DNA of 64,000 nucleotides from an uncultured Roseobacter sp. Its GTDB lineage: Bacteria; Pseudomonadota; Alphaproteobacteria; Rhodobacterales; Rhodobacteraceae. Positions 53,581-61,854 of the stretch are shown in pieces. The translations under genes were made by a program, and so were the position numbers. The stretch is taken from the NCBI RefSeq assembly GCF_947492555.1, contig NZ_CANLNE010000002.1:177501-241500 (forward strand), written 5' to 3'. Under the pieces are notes generated by a model that worked only from the letters and a program-made list of their open reading frames with translations, did not search any database and had not been told where the DNA came from. Position 1 is the first letter of the stretch. Each line of letters begins with the position of its first letter.

Positions 53581-54338
53581 TGTCCTGACCAGCCTCCGTC
53601 AATGATATGGGGATGCCCCGTTGTAAATGCGCTCTCGTCGCTCGCCAGATAAACGACCAGCGCCGCGATCTCCTCCGCCGTGGCCACGCGGCCCATGGGT
53701 TGGCGCGACACGAACTGCGTCATCGCCTCGTCCTTGCTGCCCAATTGCTTGCCCAAAGCATCCACGCGGTCATGCCAACTCGGGCTCTCCACCGTGCCCG
53801 GACAGATCGCGTTGCAGCGGATACCCTTGGATACGTAGTCCACCGCCACCGATTTCGTCAGCCCGATCACCGCCGCCTTCGTGGTGCCATAAATGAAGCG
53901 GTTCGGCGCGCCGATCACGCTTGAGCAGGCCGAGGACATGTTGATGATCGATCCACCCCCGCGTTCCAGCATCCCCGGCAGGGCGGCACGGATTGTGCGC
54001 AGCATCGACCGCACGTTCAGATCAAAGGCAAAGTCCCATTCGTCATCGGTTGCATCCAGCACAGACCCATGATGCACAAAGCCCGCGCAGTTGAACAGAA
54101 CGTCCGGCTGCGCCCGCGCCACCCCGGCGGAGACACTCTCATCGCTGCGGGCGTCAAGTTCGAAAATTTCGATATTTTCGTGATTCGCCTCCCGAATCGT
54201 GGAAAGCGCGTCCATGTTGATGTCGGTGGCAAAGACCTGCGCACCTTCTGCCGCCATGGCCAAAGCACTTGCACGCCCGATCCCCTGACCAGCCGCTGTT
54301 ACCAACGCCCGCTTTCCCTTAAGCCGTTGCCCTGTCAT
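53577..54338 (-). CDS. short-chain dehydrogenase (2-keto-3-deoxy-L-fuconate dehydrogenase-like)
   Basis: 253 residues from the ATG at 54338. The Gly-rich motif [22 protein letters not shown] (about 11-32), the [14 protein letters not shown] segment, and the active-site [35 protein letters not shown] (Tyr near 155, Lys near 159) are clear. The [20 protein letters not shown] stretch is typical of the BDH2 / 2-keto-3-deoxy-L-fuconate dehydrogenase branch. It would oxidise the keto-deoxy acid to the diketo acid for the FAH enzyme. First gene of the minus-strand sugar-acid operon. Confidence 0.9.
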   Translation of the reverse strand: MTGQRLKGKRALVTAAGQGIGRASALAMAAEGAQVFATDINMDALSTIREANHENIEIFELDARSDESVSAGVARAQPDVLFNCAGFVHHGSVLDATDDEWDFAFDLNVRSMLRTIRAALPGMLERGGGSIINMSSACSSVIGAPNRFIYGTTKAAVIGLTKSVAVDYVSKGIRCNAICPGTVESPSWHDRVDALGKQLGSKDEAMTQFVSRQPMGRVATAEEIAALVVYLASDESAFTTGHPHIIDGGWSGQ

Positions 54339-54523
54339 AAAAAAGTGTCCCCCGTAGTGCTTGCGGCCGGCTCTCCACACCGGGTGATCCACCCCTGGCC
54401 GCAGCACAAATTTTGCCGTCTTCATCAAAAAACCACCGGACGGGCTGGTCCAATGGCTGGTTTTCGTTAGCGTATGACAACAGCGCCAGTTTGGCTACTG
54501 CTTTGGAAAACGGATTAAGGGGG

Positions 54524-55423
54524 ATGTCCGGCACCATGACCACATCGCGAAAAATCACGCTGATCGGAACGGGGCTGATGGGCGTTCCGATGAGCCGCAA
54601 TCTGCTCAAGGCAGGGCATGACCTCACCGTCTGGAACCGCACCCTGGCCCGGGCCGAACCCCTGGCTGAGGACGGCGCCACCGTGGCACCCGATGCCATG
54701 ACCGCCATCAGCGGTGCGGAATTCGTCATCACCATGCTCTCGGACGGTTTTGCCTCCGGCGCCGTGATCGAAGAGGCGCTGGCTGCAAAGGCGCTCAGCC
54801 CCGGGGCAGTCTGGATCGACATGTCCAGTGCCAAGCCGGAACACGCGCGCGCCCAGGCCAAGCTACTCGAAAGCCTTGGCTTCGCGCACCTTGATGCGCC
54901 GGTTTCAGGCGGGACCAAAGGGGCGGAGGCCGCCAGCCTCGCCATCATGGTCGGCGGCAAGCCGGACTCGTATCAAACCGCCCGCGCCGTCTTGGAGGCC
55001 ATGGGCCGACCCGTTCACGTGGGCCCCTCTGGGGCAGGGCAGCTCTCGAAGCTCGCCAACCAGACCATCGTCGCCGTCACCATCAGCGCCGTGGCCGAGG
55101 CTATGCTGCTCGCCGAACAGGGCGGCGCCGATCCGGCAGCGGTACGCGCCGCGCTCAAGGGCGGCTTTGCCGACAGCGTGATCCTGCAACAGCATGGCGA
55201 ACGTATGACGACTGGCAATTTCGACCCCGGCGGGCTGACCAAGTTTCAGGTCAAGGACCTCAACAACACGCTGGACGAGGCGGCGAGCCTTGGCCTCACG
55301 CTGCCCGCCACGGAAAGTGTGCGGGACAGGTTCCAGCATTTCATCGACGCCATGGATGGCGCGGAGAAGGATCATTCAGGGCTCTATCTCGAACTGAAAG
55401 CCAGAAACGGATTGAGCACATGA
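54524..55423 (+). CDS. 3-hydroxyisobutyrate-dehydrogenase-family oxidoreductase (L-threonate dehydrogenase-like)
   Basis: About 299 residues from the ATG at 54524; the ATG at 54536 also fits. NAD-binding ITLIGTGLMGVPMSRNLLKAG, the substrate-binding DAPVSGGTKGAEAASLAIMVGG and the catalytic Lys in GQLSKLANQTIVA are all typical. The gene continues, by a 4-bp ATGA overlap, into a DenD-like epimerase-type gene, a pairing known for L-threonate/D-erythronate breakdown (LtnD-DenD). The OtnK kinase and OtnC aldolase of that pathway are not here. No membrane segments. Confidence 0.88.
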   Translation: MSGTMTTSRKITLIGTGLMGVPMSRNLLKAGHDLTVWNRTLARAEPLAEDGATVAPDAMTAISGAEFVITMLSDGFASGAVIEEALAAKALSPGAVWIDMSSAKPEHARAQAKLLESLGFAHLDAPVSGGTKGAEAASLAIMVGGKPDSYQTARAVLEAMGRPVHVGPSGAGQLSKLANQTIVAVTISAVAEAMLLAEQGGADPAAVRAALKGGFADSVILQQHGERMTTGNFDPGGLTKFQVKDLNNTLDEAASLGLTLPATESVRDRFQHFIDAMDGAEKDHSGLYLELKARNGLST

Positions 55424-56403
55424 CCCGCGTTCTGATCATCGGTGGCGGCGGCATGGTTGGCCAGAAACTGTTGACGCGGTTGCTGTCTGAAGGCCTGCCG
55501 GGCCACGACATGCTGGACATCTCGCTGTTTGACATCGGCTTTCCGCCCAGCTGCCCCGAGGGGCCCACGCAGATCACCGGCAATCTGACCGATCCTGCAA
55601 AGATCGCCCAGCTCGCGGGTCTGCGGCCTGATCTGATCTATCATCTGGCCGCCATTGTTTCGGGCGAATCCGAGACCGATTTCGATAAGGGCTGGGCCAC
55701 CAACATGATGGCCATGTGGCATCTGCTGGAGGCGCTGCGCGGCGAACATGACGCAAGCGGTGGCGCGTATGTGCCGCGGGTGATCTTCACCTCTTCCATA
55801 GCGGTTTTCGGCGCGCCCTTCCCGGACAAGATCGGCGACGAGTTCCTCTGCTCTCCGCAAACCAGCTATGGCGCGCAGAAGGCCATCTCCGAACTGATGC
55901 TGCAGGACTTCAGCCGCAAGGGCTTCATGGACGGCATGTCGCTGCGACTGCCCACGATCTGTGTTCGCCCCGGCAAAGCCAACTTGGCGGCCTCCTCCTT
56001 CTTTTCCGGGATCATCCGCGAACCGCTCAACGGGGTCGAGGCGGTGCTGCCGGTGCCGGATACGGTACGACACTGGCACGCATCACCACGCGCTGCGGCT
56101 GGCTTTCTGATCCATGCGGCAACCCTCGACACGGATCGGCTCGAAGACCGTCGCGCGCTGAGCCTGCCGGGTATCAGCTGCACCGTGGCCGAGCAGATCG
56201 AGGCGTTGCGCCGCGCAGCGGGTCAAAAGGCGGTCGATCTGATCAAGCCGCAGCCAGATGAGGCCATCATGAAGATCGTCGCCGGCTGGCCGCGCAACTT
56301 CGACCCGGCCCGCGCCACGGCGCTTGGCTTCAGAGCAGAGAGCAGTTTTGACGAAATCGTACAGACCTATATCGCGGAGGATTTACCGAAGGCATCAGGG
56401 TAG
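55420..56403 (+). CDS. NAD-dependent epimerase/dehydratase family protein (D-erythronate dehydrogenase-like)
   Basis: 327 residues of the extended SDR fold. The N-terminal VLIIGGGGMVGQKLLTRLL (GxxGxxG-like), LDISLFDIG, IYHLAAIVSGESE, FTSSIAVFG and YGAQKAISELML (Tyr-x3-Lys) match the DenD/D-erythronate dehydrogenase type. It would oxidise the C2 hydroxyl of D-erythronate to the 2-oxo acid; LtnD is the partner. Its 3' end overlaps, on the opposite strand, the end of the GntR gene by 37 bp. Confidence 0.88.
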   Translation: MTRVLIIGGGGMVGQKLLTRLLSEGLPGHDMLDISLFDIGFPPSCPEGPTQITGNLTDPAKIAQLAGLRPDLIYHLAAIVSGESETDFDKGWATNMMAMWHLLEALRGEHDASGGAYVPRVIFTSSIAVFGAPFPDKIGDEFLCSPQTSYGAQKAISELMLQDFSRKGFMDGMSLRLPTICVRPGKANLAASSFFSGIIREPLNGVEAVLPVPDTVRHWHASPRAAAGFLIHAATLDTDRLEDRRALSLPGISCTVAEQIEALRRAAGQKAVDLIKPQPDEAIMKIVAGWPRNFDPARATALGFRAESSFDEIVQTYIAEDLPKASG

Positions 56404-57056
56404 GATTTGCGCGGCAGGGGCCGTGTCAGATTGCGCGCCAGATGGTCGTTCACGCAGACGCGCATCAGGTCTTCATTGCGCTGCAAAGCGGCATCCAGAA
56501 TCGCCTGATGCTCGCGAATATTCTCCGGAAAATACCCATAATTTGTCTCCGCCGAGACCAGTTGTTGCCGAAACTGTTCGTAAATTACTACATGCGTACG
56601 CTTTAACAGTCCGGACCCGCAGGCGTCGATCAACGTCTCGTGGAATTCCTGCTCCGCCCGGCTCCAGAGCCCCAGCAGGGGAATCAGATCGCCCGATGAG
56701 CGCACCCTGGTTTCGATGTGAGACAACTTGTGGTGGGCCGCGGTCAGACGGGATTCCCACTCGACGCCGCCCAAACGTATCGACAGGCACGCGCCTTCCG
56801 TCTCCAGCAAAATACGCATGTGAGTCAGCTCGTGTTGTCGCTCAACCGATTGATATGGCGACTTAAATCCACGCTGCTCCTGAAAATCTACTAGTCCCAC
56901 GGTGGACAGGCGGAACAGGACTTCCCGCACCGTGCTCGCAGAACAGTTGTAATCTTGACGTAGCTTTTCCGCGCGCAGTTTGGTACCATACCCAAACTCG
57001 CCCGTGATCAGCCGGTGACGCATGTCGTCAAAAATATCGGCATCCTGCGTGGCCAT
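56367..57056 (-). CDS. GntR-family (FCD subfamily) transcriptional regulator
   Basis: 229 residues. The N-terminal winged helix (GYGTKLRAEKLRQDYNCSASTVREVLFRLSTVGLVDFQEQRGFKS, about 19-65) and a C-terminal all-helical FCD domain (ELTHMRILLETEGACLSIR, AHHKLSHIE, FHETLIDACGSGLL, HQAILDAAL) with metal-ligand residues are present. FCD regulators commonly repress sugar-acid uptake and catabolism and are relieved by the acid. Divergent from the TRAP dctP gene with palindromic sites between them. Confidence 0.92.
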   Translation of the reverse strand: MATQDADIFDDMRHRLITGEFGYGTKLRAEKLRQDYNCSASTVREVLFRLSTVGLVDFQEQRGFKSPYQSVERQHELTHMRILLETEGACLSIRLGGVEWESRLTAAHHKLSHIETRVRSSGDLIPLLGLWSRAEQEFHETLIDACGSGLLKRTHVVIYEQFRQQLVSAETNYGYFPENIREHQAILDAALQRNEDLMRVCVNDHLARNLTRPLPRKSYPDAFGKSSAI

Positions 57057-57093
57057 GTGAAGTCTCCCAGTCTCCCTCCAGCGTTACGCTCAA

Positions 57094-57145
57094 AATTTCG
57101 AAAATCAAAGAAAATATCGAAATTCTGGGAAAATAAAATATTTTC
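57094..57145. promoter_or_regulatory. candidate GntR operators in the gntR-dctP intergenic region
   Basis: Two inverted repeats lie in the A/T-rich gap: AATTTCGA (57094-57101) / TCGAAATT (57117-57124), and GAAAATA (57129-57135) / TATTTTC (57139-57145), the latter containing AAAATATTTT. They sit between the divergent regulator and transporter starts, where a repressor would act on both. Confidence 0.5.
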
Positions 57146-57246
57146 TTGCTTGAAGCGCCCGCCTCAGCCTAACGTTTCGTTAGCGTAATCACCGCCGGGG
57201 CATTCAAGTCCCGAAAATTAGTGCGCTCAACGTCTGGGAGGACAAA

Positions 57247-58269
57247 ATGAAAATGATGAAAAAGGCGGCCACGGTCGCCGCTGTAGCAGCCTTTGCTGCG
57301 TCGACTGCGCTGACCGCGTCGGCAGAGACAAGCAATCTTCGCATTCAAACACATTATGCGCCTGAAACTGTTTCGGGCAAATTGGCAGCACAATACGTGC
57401 AGGACATTCAGGACATGTCGAACGGCGAGATCGTCGTGGAGATGTTCTATTCTTCATCCGTCGTGAAATCGGTCGAGACTTTCGATGCCGCGTCCACGGG
57501 CATTCTCGACTGCGACATGACGGGCGGCGGGTATCAGACCGGCAAGAACTCTGCCTTCCAGTTCGTCGGCGACATCATGGGCGGCTACGACACGCCGTAT
57601 CAGCAACTGAGCTGGCTCTACTTCGGCGGCGGTCGGGAAGCAGCGGCACCGCTCTACAACAAATACGGCATGGAGCTGATCGGCTGGTGGGTCTACGGTC
57701 AGGAGAGCTTTGCCTCCTCCAAGCCGATTGCCAAGGTTGAAGACTTCAAGGACTGGAAATTCCGGTCGCCCCCCGGCATGGAAACCAAGATCTTCGAAAA
57801 GCTGGGCGCCTCGCCCATCGTGATGGACTTCACCGAGATCTTCACCGCACTTGAAACCGGCATTATCGACGGCGCGGACGCCTCGGGCCTCGCCAACAAC
57901 GTCGGTCTGGGTCTCTATGACATCGTGAAATATGCCAACTTCCCCGGCTTCCACTCAATGCCATCGGATCACCTGGCGTGCAACAAGGCCGTGTTTGACG
58001 CGATGCCGGCGCACCACCAGAAGATCATGAAGGTTGCAATGGAAGCGCTGGCCCTGCGCACCGCGCTGACGTTCGAGAAGAAGAACGCCGAAGCAGCCGC
58101 TCAGCTGCGTGAGCAAGGTGTAACTCTGTCGCAGTGGGCACCTGAAGAGCTTGCGAAGTTCCGTGCAGCAGCACAGGCCACATGGCCTGAGTTTGCCGAC
58201 ACGCCGGAAGCCAAGGCGCTGGTCGACAGCCATCTGGCCTATCTGGAGCAGCTCGGCCTCAAGCAGTAA
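57247..58269 (+). CDS. TRAP transporter solute-binding protein (DctP family)
   Basis: 340 residues with a signal peptide (ATVAAVAAFAASTALTASA, cleavage near 26). The DctP family marks are the RIQTHYAPETVSGKLAAQYV opening, EIVVEMFYSSSVVKSVETFDAASTG, and KFRSPPGMETKIFEKLGASPIVMDFTEIFTALETGIIDGADASG, with the conserved Arg of the FRSP region that binds carboxylates. It captures an organic or sugar acid in the periplasm for the DctQM permease. A GGAGG ribosome site precedes the ATG, and a strong terminator follows. Confidence 0.95.
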   Translation: MKMMKKAATVAAVAAFAASTALTASAETSNLRIQTHYAPETVSGKLAAQYVQDIQDMSNGEIVVEMFYSSSVVKSVETFDAASTGILDCDMTGGGYQTGKNSAFQFVGDIMGGYDTPYQQLSWLYFGGGREAAAPLYNKYGMELIGWWVYGQESFASSKPIAKVEDFKDWKFRSPPGMETKIFEKLGASPIVMDFTEIFTALETGIIDGADASGLANNVGLGLYDIVKYANFPGFHSMPSDHLACNKAVFDAMPAHHQKIMKVAMEALALRTALTFEKKNAEAAAQLREQGVTLSQWAPEELAKFRAAAQATWPEFADTPEAKALVDSHLAYLEQLGLKQ

Positions 58270-58284
58270 GCTGGCCTGAAACCG

Positions 58285-58315
58285 GACCCCGCCTGCCAAG
58301 GGCGGGGTCTTTTTT
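58285..58315 (+). terminator. terminator / attenuator between dctP and dctQM
   Basis: GACCCCGCC (58285-58293) and GGCGGGGTC (58301-58309) form a perfect 9-bp stem with a 7-nt loop, followed by six T. Read-through would link dctP to the permease genes; partial termination would give more binding protein than permease, a common arrangement. Confidence 0.85.
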
Positions 58316-58362
58316 GTCTCTGGCCGGGGCAATCACCAACAATCGGCCGCTGGGGGAGAACC

Positions 58363-59262
58363 ATGCAGGAAAAATCCGGAAGCCTTATCGAATGGCTTGT
58401 ACCGCTCGCCTTCATCGTCTGCGCTGCGTGGCTGACATGGCATCTTCCCGCCTTTACCCTCTCGTGGTTTCCCCCCGAGGATCCATCGCAATTTGACAAG
58501 CTCAGCGCGCTTTTCGGACGCATCGACGTGACGCCCGAAATGGGCGGACTTTTTGGCGGTTACGCCGACATGGTGGATTGGATCACGCTGCTGCTCTTGC
58601 CGATCTTCGGCTTCATCGGTGTGCGCACCGTCCGCCGCGCACCCATGGAATTCGAAAGCTGGCGGCCGCTGGACCGCCTTGCCGTTTTTATCGGGCGGCT
58701 GACCATGATGCTGATTGTCCTGCTCTGCTCTGTGATGATCTACGAGGTGGTTCTGCGCTATGTCTTCGAGGCGCCAACCCTCTGGGCCAATGAACTCTCG
58801 CTCTGGCTCGCCGGGTTTGTGTTCCTCTGCGCCGGGCTCTACGCCATGCAGCAACGCAGCCACATCCGCATCTTCCTGCTTTATGACATGCTGCCCCGTG
58901 CCTTGCAGCGCACCTGCGACTGCATCTCCACGCTGCTGATCGTCACCTTCGCCTTCTTCCTCGTTTATGGCGGCTACGGCGAGGCCTTCGACAAGTTTTA
59001 TCGGTGGGAAACATTCGGAACCGCCTTTGACCCGCCCATTCCGGCCACGCTGAAACCCATGGTCTTGCTGGTGATCGTGCTTGTGGCTTTTCAGGCCGTT
59101 GTCAATCTGGTCTCCGACTGGAACGCCGAGCCGGTGATCCATACCGCTGCCGACGACATCGACCAGGACGAGTTGGAGCGTATCAAGGCCGCCGTCGGCG
59201 CGGACGGCACCGGCGACCTCGACGTCACACGCGGCAGCATTCAGTCCAAAGGATCCAACTGA
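58363..59262 (+). CDS. TRAP transporter small permease (DctQ), extended form
   Basis: 299 residues, longer than the usual 160-200 of DctQ. N-terminal extension with two additional membrane segments (WLVPLAFIVCAAWLTWHLP and WITLLLLPIFGFIGVRTV), then the typical four-helix DctQ domain with IYEVVLRYVFEAPTLWANELSLWLAGFVFLCAGLYAMQQRSHIRI, and a soluble C-terminal tail. It starts 93 bp after the dctP stop with a terminator between. One-base overlap with the large permease gene. Confidence 0.9.
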   Translation: MQEKSGSLIEWLVPLAFIVCAAWLTWHLPAFTLSWFPPEDPSQFDKLSALFGRIDVTPEMGGLFGGYADMVDWITLLLLPIFGFIGVRTVRRAPMEFESWRPLDRLAVFIGRLTMMLIVLLCSVMIYEVVLRYVFEAPTLWANELSLWLAGFVFLCAGLYAMQQRSHIRIFLLYDMLPRALQRTCDCISTLLIVTFAFFLVYGGYGEAFDKFYRWETFGTAFDPPIPATLKPMVLLVIVLVAFQAVVNLVSDWNAEPVIHTAADDIDQDELERIKAAVGADGTGDLDVTRGSIQSKGSN

Positions 59263-60887
59263 TGGATATCGGTACAATTTCACTGGTCCTTATGCTGGGC
59301 CTGATCCTTTTGCTGGCCATCGGCATGCCGCTGGGCTTTGCCTCTGCCATCCTCGCCGTTCTGGTGCTGGTGATGAAATTCGAACCGGCACTGCTGACCG
59401 CGCCCTGGACCTTTGGCGACGGCATTTTGACCGGCAGGCCCGGTGCGGGGCCACTCAACATTCTCGCGCAGAAAATATACGGGCTCTTAACGGACTATGT
59501 CCTCATATCCATTCCGCTTTTCATCTTCATGGCGGCGCTGCTCGAACGCTCGGGTATCGCCAAGGATATGTATTCCTCGCTCAACGTCTGGCTGAACCGC
59601 ACCCGCGGCGGGATCGCCATCGTGACCTCGATCATGGCGGTGATCATGGCCGCGATGTCCGGCATCATTGGCGGCGAAGTGGTGCTGCTGGGCCTCATCG
59701 CCCTGCCGCAGATGCTGCGTCTCGGCTACAGTCAGAATCTCGCCATCGGCACCATCTGTGCCTCCGGTTCCCTGGGCACGATGATCCCGCCGTCTATCGT
59801 GCTGATCATCTACGGGCTAATCACGGAAACCTCGATCAAGGCGCTCTTCACCGCCTCTTTCCTGCCCGGTTTCATGCTGGCCAGTTTCATCATCCTCTAC
59901 ATCATCATCCGCACCCAGCTGCGTCCGCAGGATGCGCCCCTGCCCGACCCTATTGAGGGTGAGCCCTATGGCATGGAGAAAGCCAAACTCTTTCTCGCCT
60001 TCCTTTGTGTCCTGATTGCGGGCTTTGGCACGGCCCTCTTCCTGCGGGCCCTGTTCTTTGAGCTCTCCGGCCAGAACGCGGGCAATACCGGGGCCGCCAT
60101 CGCCTATGGCACCGCAGACTGGTTGCCGTGGTTCGGTGGCGCCGTGGCGCTGTCCTTCGTGATGATGTTCGCGGTTCTGGGCAAGGCGCGCACGGCCTTG
60201 GGCTGGTCGATGGGCAAGGGCCTCGTGCCGCCCATCGTGGTGATCGGCGTTGTCATGGGCTCGATTTATGGCGGTATCACCGGCATCACCGAAGCGGCGG
60301 GCATGGGCGCGCTGGCCGTTCTGGTGATCGCCATCTGCCGGGGGGAAGCGTCGTTCGAGCTGGTCTGGGACAGCCTCATGCGCACGTTGAAATCCACCGG
60401 GACCATCATCTGGGTGACCATCGGCGCCGCCGCCCTTGCCGGTGCCTATACCATCGCGGGCGGGCCGGTCTATGTGGCGGATTTCATCGTCGGCTCCGAT
60501 CTGCCGACCATGGGCATCATCCTTGCGATGATGCTGATCCTGCTCTTCATGGGCGCCTTCATGGATTGGGTCGGCATCGTGCTGCTGATCATCCCGGTGT
60601 TCCTGCCCATCGTGCAGCGCCTGCCGATCGAGGAAATCGGCGTCTTCGGCGAGCTGAACCCCCGCCACGTGGCGATCTGGTTCGGTGTCGTCTTCTGTAT
60701 GAACATGCAGGTGAGTTTCCTCAGCCCGCCCTTTGGCCCTGCCGCCTTCTACCTGAAATCCGTGGCGCCGCCGCACATCAGCCTGACGGATATCTTCAAG
60801 GGCTTCCTGCCCTTCATCGGCATTCAGCTTTGCGCCCTGTCGGTCCTGCTGATCTGGCCCCCCATCGTCTCATTGCTCTTACCCTGA
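59262..60887 (+). CDS. TRAP transporter large permease (DctM)
   Basis: 541 residues with at least twelve membrane segments, larger than the usual 430. The core marks are IPLFIFMAALLERSGIAKDMY, MSGIIGGEVVLLGLIALPQML and GTICASGSLGTMIPPSIVLIIYGLI. A non-conserved insertion near 200-290 holds two further hydrophobic stretches. It forms the ion-driven pump with DctQ. Probable cargo is the acid bound by the DctP protein. Confidence 0.93.
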   Translation: MDIGTISLVLMLGLILLLAIGMPLGFASAILAVLVLVMKFEPALLTAPWTFGDGILTGRPGAGPLNILAQKIYGLLTDYVLISIPLFIFMAALLERSGIAKDMYSSLNVWLNRTRGGIAIVTSIMAVIMAAMSGIIGGEVVLLGLIALPQMLRLGYSQNLAIGTICASGSLGTMIPPSIVLIIYGLITETSIKALFTASFLPGFMLASFIILYIIIRTQLRPQDAPLPDPIEGEPYGMEKAKLFLAFLCVLIAGFGTALFLRALFFELSGQNAGNTGAAIAYGTADWLPWFGGAVALSFVMMFAVLGKARTALGWSMGKGLVPPIVVIGVVMGSIYGGITGITEAAGMGALAVLVIAICRGEASFELVWDSLMRTLKSTGTIIWVTIGAAALAGAYTIAGGPVYVADFIVGSDLPTMGIILAMMLILLFMGAFMDWVGIVLLIIPVFLPIVQRLPIEEIGVFGELNPRHVAIWFGVVFCMNMQVSFLSPPFGPAAFYLKSVAPPHISLTDIFKGFLPFIGIQLCALSVLLIWPPIVSLLLP

Positions 60888-60897
60888 GGGATGTAAA

Positions 60898-61845
60898 ATG
60901 CTGACCTATGCCCAACGTCGTGCTTTTGCCACCGATGGATATCTGGTGCTGGAAGACGTGTTGCCGCCGGATATCAGGGCGCAGGTTCAGAGCGAATACG
61001 CAGCCCTGCTGGACGGTCTATGCGAGGGTTGGGTCGCAGATGGCCTGCTGCCACAGGAGGTCATGCAGCAGGATTTCTGGCAAAAACTGCTGACGGCCTA
61101 TGAGGCCGGATGTGACTGGTTCCAGCCGATGGACATCAGCCTGCCGGGGGATGAAGTCACCCCGGACACGCCGATGCATTTCGGCCCCGCTGTTTTCGAC
61201 CTCTTGACCTGCCCCGCCATTCTGGACGTTGTCGAGGCCCTGATCGGTCCCGAGATCACGTCAAATCCGATCCAGCACGTGCGGATCAAACCGCCCCGTC
61301 CTGCGCTTCAGGAAAATGAAATCCGCGCCCATGTCACCCAGACGGACTGGCATCAGGACCGTGGTGTCGGCCTGGAAGAAGCCGACCAGACCGAGATGGT
61401 CACCGTTTGGATCGCCATGACAGACGCGACAGAGGAAAACGGCTGCCTGCAGGTGATGCCCGGCACCCCCGACACCATGCTGCCACACTGCCCAAAGACC
61501 CAGACCGCCATCGCTGATGGGTTCATCGACCCAGCACAGGCCCTGCCCCTGCCAGTCCGCGCAGGGGGCATCGTGCTGCTACATCCGCTCACGCCGCATG
61601 CCTCGCTGCCCAACGGCACAGACGCCTTCCGCTGGTCCTTTGATCTGCGCTACAATGTAACCGGCCAACCCACCGGCCGCGCGCATTTTCCCGATTTCGT
61701 CGCCCGCAGCGCCGCACGGCCGGAGACGGCCTTGACCGACTGGCGCACATGGCGGCAGATGTGGGAAGAGGCCCGCGCAGAGCTTGCTGGCGGGGCTCAC
61801 ATCCCGATTCATCGCTGGCAAAGCGATGCCCCCGTCTGCGCCTGA
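60898..61845 (+). CDS. phytanoyl-CoA dioxygenase (PhyH) family protein
   Basis: 315 residues. The Fe(II)/2-oxoglutarate oxygenase site HxD is in TDWHQDRGVG (about 156-160), and the second histidine is in LHPLTPHASLPN near 236 with the 2-oxoglutarate arginine in FRWSFDLRY. The N-terminal QRRAFATDGYLVLEDVLPP is common to PhyH proteins. Substrate unknown; between the transporter and the dehydratase it may hydroxylate or demethylate the imported compound. The start lies 10 bp after dctM. Confidence 0.88.
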   Translation: MLTYAQRRAFATDGYLVLEDVLPPDIRAQVQSEYAALLDGLCEGWVADGLLPQEVMQQDFWQKLLTAYEAGCDWFQPMDISLPGDEVTPDTPMHFGPAVFDLLTCPAILDVVEALIGPEITSNPIQHVRIKPPRPALQENEIRAHVTQTDWHQDRGVGLEEADQTEMVTVWIAMTDATEENGCLQVMPGTPDTMLPHCPKTQTAIADGFIDPAQALPLPVRAGGIVLLHPLTPHASLPNGTDAFRWSFDLRYNVTGQPTGRAHFPDFVARSAARPETALTDWRTWRQMWEEARAELAGGAHIPIHRWQSDAPVCA

Positions 61846-61854
61846 GGAGTTATC

